Positions 32,402 through 33,167 of a DNA stretch of 33,167 bases are shown in pieces (positions within the stretch are counted from its first letter, which is position 1; every line of letters starts with the position of its first letter). The stretch is from Desulfobacteraceae bacterium. Its GTDB lineage: Bacteria; Desulfobacterota; Desulfobacteria; Desulfobacterales; JAABRJ01. The notes beneath the pieces were generated by a model, which saw only the letters and a program-made list of their open reading frames with translations, searched no databases and was not told where the DNA came from. The stretch covers positions 1 through 33,167 of the forward strand of contig JAJDNY010000158.1 in the NCBI GenBank assembly GCA_022340425.1. Reading direction: 5' to 3'. The position numbers were made by a program, and so were the translations under genes.

Positions 32402-32992
32402 ATGATGAATGATTTTCTTCATTCGCTGCGCAACGCGATGGACAAAAGAAACGAGAAAAACCGACGGAATTACAATGGCAATCAGTACAACCCCGCAGAC
32501 CGGCGTCGTCCCAAAGACCCCCGCTATGGCCACGGCCGCCAGTCCAACGAGAGCGGCCAGCTGACCCAGCTGGTGACCGAATTGCTGCCGGAAATCAAAA
32601 AATGTCTGGAAAACCTGGTCTCGAACCAGGACCGTCTGATCGATGCCAGCACCCAGCGGGCGGCGGTAGAGGCCCGCACGGCCGATGCGCTGGAGCAAAT
32701 TGCCGGGAGCCTGAGCAAGCTGATCGACCTCCAGCAGGAAGACCCCCGAATCACCCCAGCGCTTGGGACCTTTCTCTCCCCGGCGCTGCTGCCCCTCACC
32801 CCCCGGTTGGCGTCTGCGGCGGGGCCCGACCGGGAAGCCGTCCTGGCCACCATTCGGGCCCTGCGGGAGAACGGTCTGAGTTTTTCGGCCATCGCCGCGC
32901 ACCTCACCGAAAACAACATCCCGACCTTTTCCGGCAAAGGCCGGTGGTGCGGCCAAACCGTCCACAAGCTTCTCAAACAGCATACTTCATAG
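32402..32992 (+). CDS. basic coiled-coil protein with resolvase-like C-terminal HTH, unknown function
   Basis: I do not recognise a named family. The 196-aa protein starts with a basic, Asn/Arg-rich, probably disordered segment (1-46). An amphipathic helical region follows (about 50-115, LTQLVTELLPEIKKCLENLV and EQIAGSLSKLIDLQ), then a Pro/Leu-rich linker. The last domain (about 141-193) reads AVLATIRALRENGLSFSAIAAHLTENNIP then GRWCGQTVHKLL. This is the helix-turn-helix pattern found at the end of serine recombinases, where it chooses a start of the kind NxxGIPTxxGxxW. No recombinase catalytic domain is present. It is likely a DNA-associated protein. AAAGGAG precedes the ATG. A strong terminator follows. 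Confidence 0.75.
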   Translation: MMNDFLHSLRNAMDKRNEKNRRNYNGNQYNPADRRRPKDPRYGHGRQSNESGQLTQLVTELLPEIKKCLENLVSNQDRLIDASTQRAAVEARTADALEQIAGSLSKLIDLQQEDPRITPALGTFLSPALLPLTPRLASAAGPDREAVLATIRALRENGLSFSAIAAHLTENNIPTFSGKGRWCGQTVHKLLKQHTS

Positions 32993-33058
32993 CGCCAGAC
33001 CATCGCGGATCACTGGCACACGCGCCAGCCAAAAAAGATGAACCGGTAAAAAGTCAAA

Positions 33059-33105
33059 GGCCGTTTGGGAAGCCCCTGCCGGGGAGGTCCCAAACGGCCA
33101 TTTTC
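33059..33105. terminator. strong terminator hairpin after the HTH protein gene
   Basis: A perfect 12-bp stem GGCCGTTTGGGA (33059-33070) / TCCCAAACGGCC (33088-33099) encloses 17 nt with an inner CCCC/GGGG pair and is followed by ATTTTC. On the other strand the stem is followed by TTTGACTTTTT, so it can work in both directions. Confidence 0.75.
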
Positions 33106-33123
33106 AGGTCTGCCCGCCGGGGG

Positions 33124-33167
33124 TCAGGCGGAGGCGGCCTTGGCGCTCTTCTGGTATAAGGGGGAGA
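33124..33167 (-). CDS. possible 3' end of a minus-strand gene running off the window
   Basis: On the minus strand the frame is open from the window edge to TGA at 33124-33126 and would end LYQKSAKAASA. It is too short to identify. Its place just beyond a two-way terminator, convergent with the HTH protein gene, is the main support. Confidence 0.3.
   Translation of the reverse strand, partial: SPLYQKSAKAASA

Overview
The window is about 33 kb of GC-rich bacterial chromosome. Gene content points to a strictly anaerobic Desulfobacterota lineage of the Desulfobacteraceae/Desulfosarcinaceae type: a bacterial acetyl-CoA synthase/CO dehydrogenase (Wood-Ljungdahl) operon, a DUF3786 protein, a TRAP carboxylate transporter and a CoA-transferase fused to a GNAT domain. 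The taxonomic call is an inference from family content. No tRNA, rRNA, CRISPR array, phage gene or transposase gene was seen.

Left part (1-9083). It opens with the 3' part of a Nudix hydrolase gene, then galE. A zinc-ribbon/PilZ protein follows, with a good sigma-54-type promoter in front. On the minus strand lie panE and panB (pantothenate synthesis), separated by a palindromic element of about 155 bp that looks like a MITE with a 5-bp target duplication. Upstream of panE is an M16C (PreP-like) peptidase gene cut in two by one in-frame TAA. A small coiled-coil/winged-helix protein gene and rsmA (ksgA) form a divergent pair.

Centre (9098-24200, all minus strand). Transcription order is acsD, cooS/acsA, acsB, acsC, acsE, then a DUF3786 gene, a 1393-aa PEP-synthase-like dikinase that lacks the PEP/pyruvate barrel, and an unusually long GAPDH. 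A sigma-70-like promoter and a structured leader of about 280 nt precede acsD. The acsB-acsC and acsC-acsE spacers carry strong GC hairpins, and an intrinsic-terminator-like hairpin follows acsE. The five core genes thus look like one unit, with the last three reached by readthrough or by their own promoter. AcsD carries a C-terminal Ala/Pro plus Ala/Glu/Lys repeat extension of about 215 residues that the catalytic barrel does not need.

Right part (24320-31800). The RACo-type activator that reduces the corrinoid protein lies upstream of the ACS operon behind a CoA-transferase-GNAT gene. These two are divergent from a TRAP transporter (dctQ, dctM and a Tat-exported DctP of the 2-oxo acid/lactate type). 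A perfect 9+9 bp inverted repeat lies between the divergent units and overlaps -35-like hexamers on both strands, so one regulator may control both. Together the genes suggest import of a small carboxylate, CoA activation or exchange, and cleavage or synthesis of acetyl-CoA by ACS/CODH.

Right end (31801-33167). A strong terminator after dctP is followed by about 230 bp of hairpin-rich DNA without a credible gene, a second terminator-like hairpin, then a promoter and a gene for a small basic coiled-coil protein with a resolvase-like C-terminal helix-turn-helix. A final terminator and the possible 3' end of a minus-strand gene close the window.
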